Of a DNA stretch of 7,057 nucleotides, positions 5,267-7,057 are shown in pieces. Positions within the stretch are counted from its first letter, which is position 1. Each line of letters starts with the position of its first letter. Origin of the DNA: DATATB01 sp036268995. Its GTDB lineage: Bacteria; Planctomycetota; Planctomycetia; Pirellulales; PNKZ01. The stretch lies in assembly GCA_036268995.1 (NCBI GenBank), contig DATATB010000059.1, forward strand, positions 1 through 7,057, given 5' to 3'. Under the pieces are notes generated by a model. That model was not told where the DNA came from. It searched no databases and was given only the letters and a program-made list of their open reading frames with translations. The translations under genes were made by a program, and so were the position numbers.

Positions 5267-7057
5267 AACTCCAGTCGATCTTCATTCCTTCGTTCGCTAT
5301 TCCCGCGTGCGCGCTGTTTGTCGGCACGATCGGCGCGTTGCCGGCGGGCGCCGCGACCTTGGAGTTCAATCGCGACGTGCGGCCGATCCTGGCCGAGAAC
5401 TGCTTTCAATGCCACGGGCCGGATAGCGCCAGCCGCAAGGGCGACTTGCGGCTCGACAAGCGTGACGCGGCCGTCGAGGCCGGGGCCATCGTGCCGGGCG
5501 ATCCCAAGGCGAGCGAATTGGTGAGCCGCATTTATACGTCCGATGCCGACGATGTGATGCCGCCGGCCGAAGCGCACAAGGATCTGAAGCCGGCCCAGCG
5601 CGAAGTGCTCAAGCGTTGGATCGCCGAAGGCGCCGAGTACCAGCCGCATTGGTCGTTCATTGCCCCGCAGCGGCCGGCCGTGCCGCCGGTCAAGCAAGCG
5701 GCCTGGGTCCGCAACCCGATCGACCGCTTCATCCTGGCCAAGCTTGAACAGGCAGGCCTGCAGCCCGCGCCGGAAGCCGACCGCCACACGCTGGTCCGGC
5801 GGCTGAGCCTGGATCTGACGGGCTTGCCGCCCGATCCAAAGCTGGTGGCCGAGTTCGTCGCCGATTCTGCGCCCGATGCGTACGAAAAGCTGGTTGACCG
5901 GCTACTGGCGACGCCGCAGTGGGGCGAACATCGGGCCCGCTATTGGCTCGACGTGGCCCGCTATGGCGACACGCACGGCATTCACATCGACAACTTCCGC
6001 GAAATGTGGAGCTACCGCGACTGGGTCATCAGCGCCTTGAACCGCAACATGCCGTTCGACCAGTTCACGATCGAGCAACTGGCCGGCGACCTTTTGCCCG
6101 GCGCAACCTTAGATCAGAAAATTGGCTCGGGCTTCAACCGCTGTAACATCACCACCAGCGAAGGCGGCGCCATCGCCGAAGAATACCTGGTGCTCTACGA
6201 TCGCGACCGCACCGAGACGACCTCGCAAGTCTGGCTGGGGCTGACGACTGGCTGCGCCGTGTGCCACGATCACAAGTTCGATCCGATCTCGCAGAAGGAG
6301 TTCTATAGCCTGGCCGCGTTCTTCAACAACACCACGCAGGCCGGCATGGACGGCAACGTCAAGGACACGCCGCCGATCATCATCGTGCCGCAACCAGCCG
6401 ACCGGACGAATTGGGAGTCGCTCGTCAAGCAAGAGAGCGAAACGCGCACGCAGCTTGCCGCGCGTCGCCAGGCCGCGCAGCCGGATTTCGACAAGTGGCT
6501 GGCGCAGGACAAGCGCGCGAACCCCGCCGAGCTGCTGCCGGCCGATCGTTTGCAACTGCAAGTTTCTCTGAGCGACGCGAAGGACCATGCCCTGAGCTGC
6601 ATGCTCGATGGCAAGCCGGAGACGATCACCATCGCGGCCGATCCAAAGTGGGATGCCGGCCACGTGGCAGCCAAGGCCTGGAAAAGCGAAAAGGGCAACC
6701 CGCTGGCCGTGAAACAGGCCGGCGATTTTGAAAAGAACCAAGGATTCTCATGCGGGGCGTGGGTCAAGCTGCCCAAAGGCGGCATGACCGGAGCCGTGGT
6801 GGCCCGCATGGACGACAAGGCCGGCCATCGCGGCTGGGACCTGTGGATCGAAGGCGGCCGGCTCTCGGCCCATCTGATTCACAACTGGCCGAAGGATGCG
6901 ATGCAAATGACCGCCAAGACCCCGGTCAAGCCTGGCGGCTGGCACCATCTGTTTGCCACTTACGACGGCAGCGGCCACGCCGGCGCGATCAAGCTGTATG
7001 TCGACGGCGAGTTGCAGCAGGCCAAGGCCGGAGTCAACGCGCTGAAGAACACGATTC
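5263..7057 (+). CDS. Second PSCyt1-PSCyt2 cytochrome protein with LamG-like domain (3' end outside window)
   Basis: 598 codons are visible and remain open to the window edge. Residues 1-31 form a Sec-type signal peptide, with likely cleavage after AGAA. PSCyt1 spans about 33-130, with haem motif C47-F-Q-C50-H51 and Met99 in an MPP motif. PSCyt2/DUF1549 spans about 150-360, with a second CxxCH (C331-A-V-C334-H335) ahead of the DHKFDP block. From about residue 480 the chain becomes a LamG/concanavalin-A-like fold: it has GAWVKL, then GWDLWIEGGRL, WHHLFATYDG and KLYVDGELQ, the usual strand pattern of LamG_3 domains, which often bind carbohydrate. A PSD1/DUF1553 domain would be expected after it, outside the window. 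The gene is a paralogue of the first cytochrome gene (same domain order and closely similar PSCyt1 blocks) but differs by the LamG insertion. The GTG start overlaps the DUF1501 stop by 4 nt, so translation is likely coupled. Confidence 0.92.
   Translation, partial: MKLQSIFIPSFAIPACALFVGTIGALPAGAATLEFNRDVRPILAENCFQCHGPDSASRKGDLRLDKRDAAVEAGAIVPGDPKASELVSRIYTSDADDVMPPAEAHKDLKPAQREVLKRWIAEGAEYQPHWSFIAPQRPAVPPVKQAAWVRNPIDRFILAKLEQAGLQPAPEADRHTLVRRLSLDLTGLPPDPKLVAEFVADSAPDAYEKLVDRLLATPQWGEHRARYWLDVARYGDTHGIHIDNFREMWSYRDWVISALNRNMPFDQFTIEQLAGDLLPGATLDQKIGSGFNRCNITTSEGGAIAEEYLVLYDRDRTETTSQVWLGLTTGCAVCHDHKFDPISQKEFYSLAAFFNNTTQAGMDGNVKDTPPIIIVPQPADRTNWESLVKQESETRTQLAARRQAAQPDFDKWLAQDKRANPAELLPADRLQLQVSLSDAKDHALSCMLDGKPETITIAADPKWDAGHVAAKAWKSEKGNPLAVKQAGDFEKNQGFSCGAWVKLPKGGMTGAVVARMDDKAGHRGWDLWIEGGRLSAHLIHNWPKDAMQMTAKTPVKPGGWHHLFATYDGSGHAGAIKLYVDGELQQAKAGVNALKNTI

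Noticed and set aside
5296..5310. Possible lipoprotein signal (Ile-Pro-Ala-Cys, Cys16) in the second cytochrome
   Set aside because: Pro at the -2 position is atypical for a lipobox, and the hydrophobic stretch continues beyond the Cys to an ordinary AGAA cleavage site.

Overview
The window looks like high-GC planctomycete DNA, most likely from the Pirellulales or a relative. The main reason is the gene content: proteins combining the planctomycete cytochrome domains PSCyt1 and PSCyt2 (DUF1549) with PSD1 (DUF1553), paired with a DUF1501 protein, are a hallmark of Planctomycetota and a few allied phyla. The assignment rests on protein families read by eye, not on a database search.

Layout. 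(1) Bases 1-191, minus strand: the first 63 codons of an exported sialate O-acetylesterase-like enzyme, cut by the window edge. (2) Bases 192-516: a divergent intergenic region with no gene. It holds two 10-bp perfect palindromes of the form TTCT-NN-AGAA whose centres are exactly 21 bp apart, an imperfect hairpin followed by a T-rich tract, and a 10-bp direct repeat. (3) Bases 517-1239, plus strand: a GntR-type regulator with an FCD (FadR C-terminal) ligand domain. (4) Bases 1245-3788: a secreted PSCyt1-PSCyt2-PSD1 protein with two CxxCH motifs. (5) Bases 3803-5266: a DUF1501 protein (alkaline-phosphatase-like fold) with a twin-arginine signal. (6) Bases 5263-7057: a second PSCyt1-PSCyt2 protein with a LamG/concanavalin-like domain after PSCyt2, running off the window before any PSD1 domain is reached.

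The four plus-strand genes are packed with gaps of 5 and 14 nt and a 4-nt overlap, so they look like one transcript led by its own regulator. No internal promoter or terminator is apparent. A reasonable model is that the FCD regulator senses a small carboxylate or sugar acid, binds the twin palindromes in the divergent region, and controls both the O-acetylesterase on one side and the extracytoplasmic cytochrome/DUF1501 set on the other. In that model the esterase and the LamG-bearing cytochrome act on acetylated or complex glycans outside the cytoplasm. The cytochromes carry Sec-type signals, as expected for haem attachment after export, while DUF1501 carries a Tat signal, suggesting it folds in the cytoplasm, perhaps with metal. 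The biochemical role of the PSCyt/PSD1/DUF1501 set is not established, so the pathway is inference. No tRNA, rRNA, CRISPR array, insertion sequence or integrase is visible.
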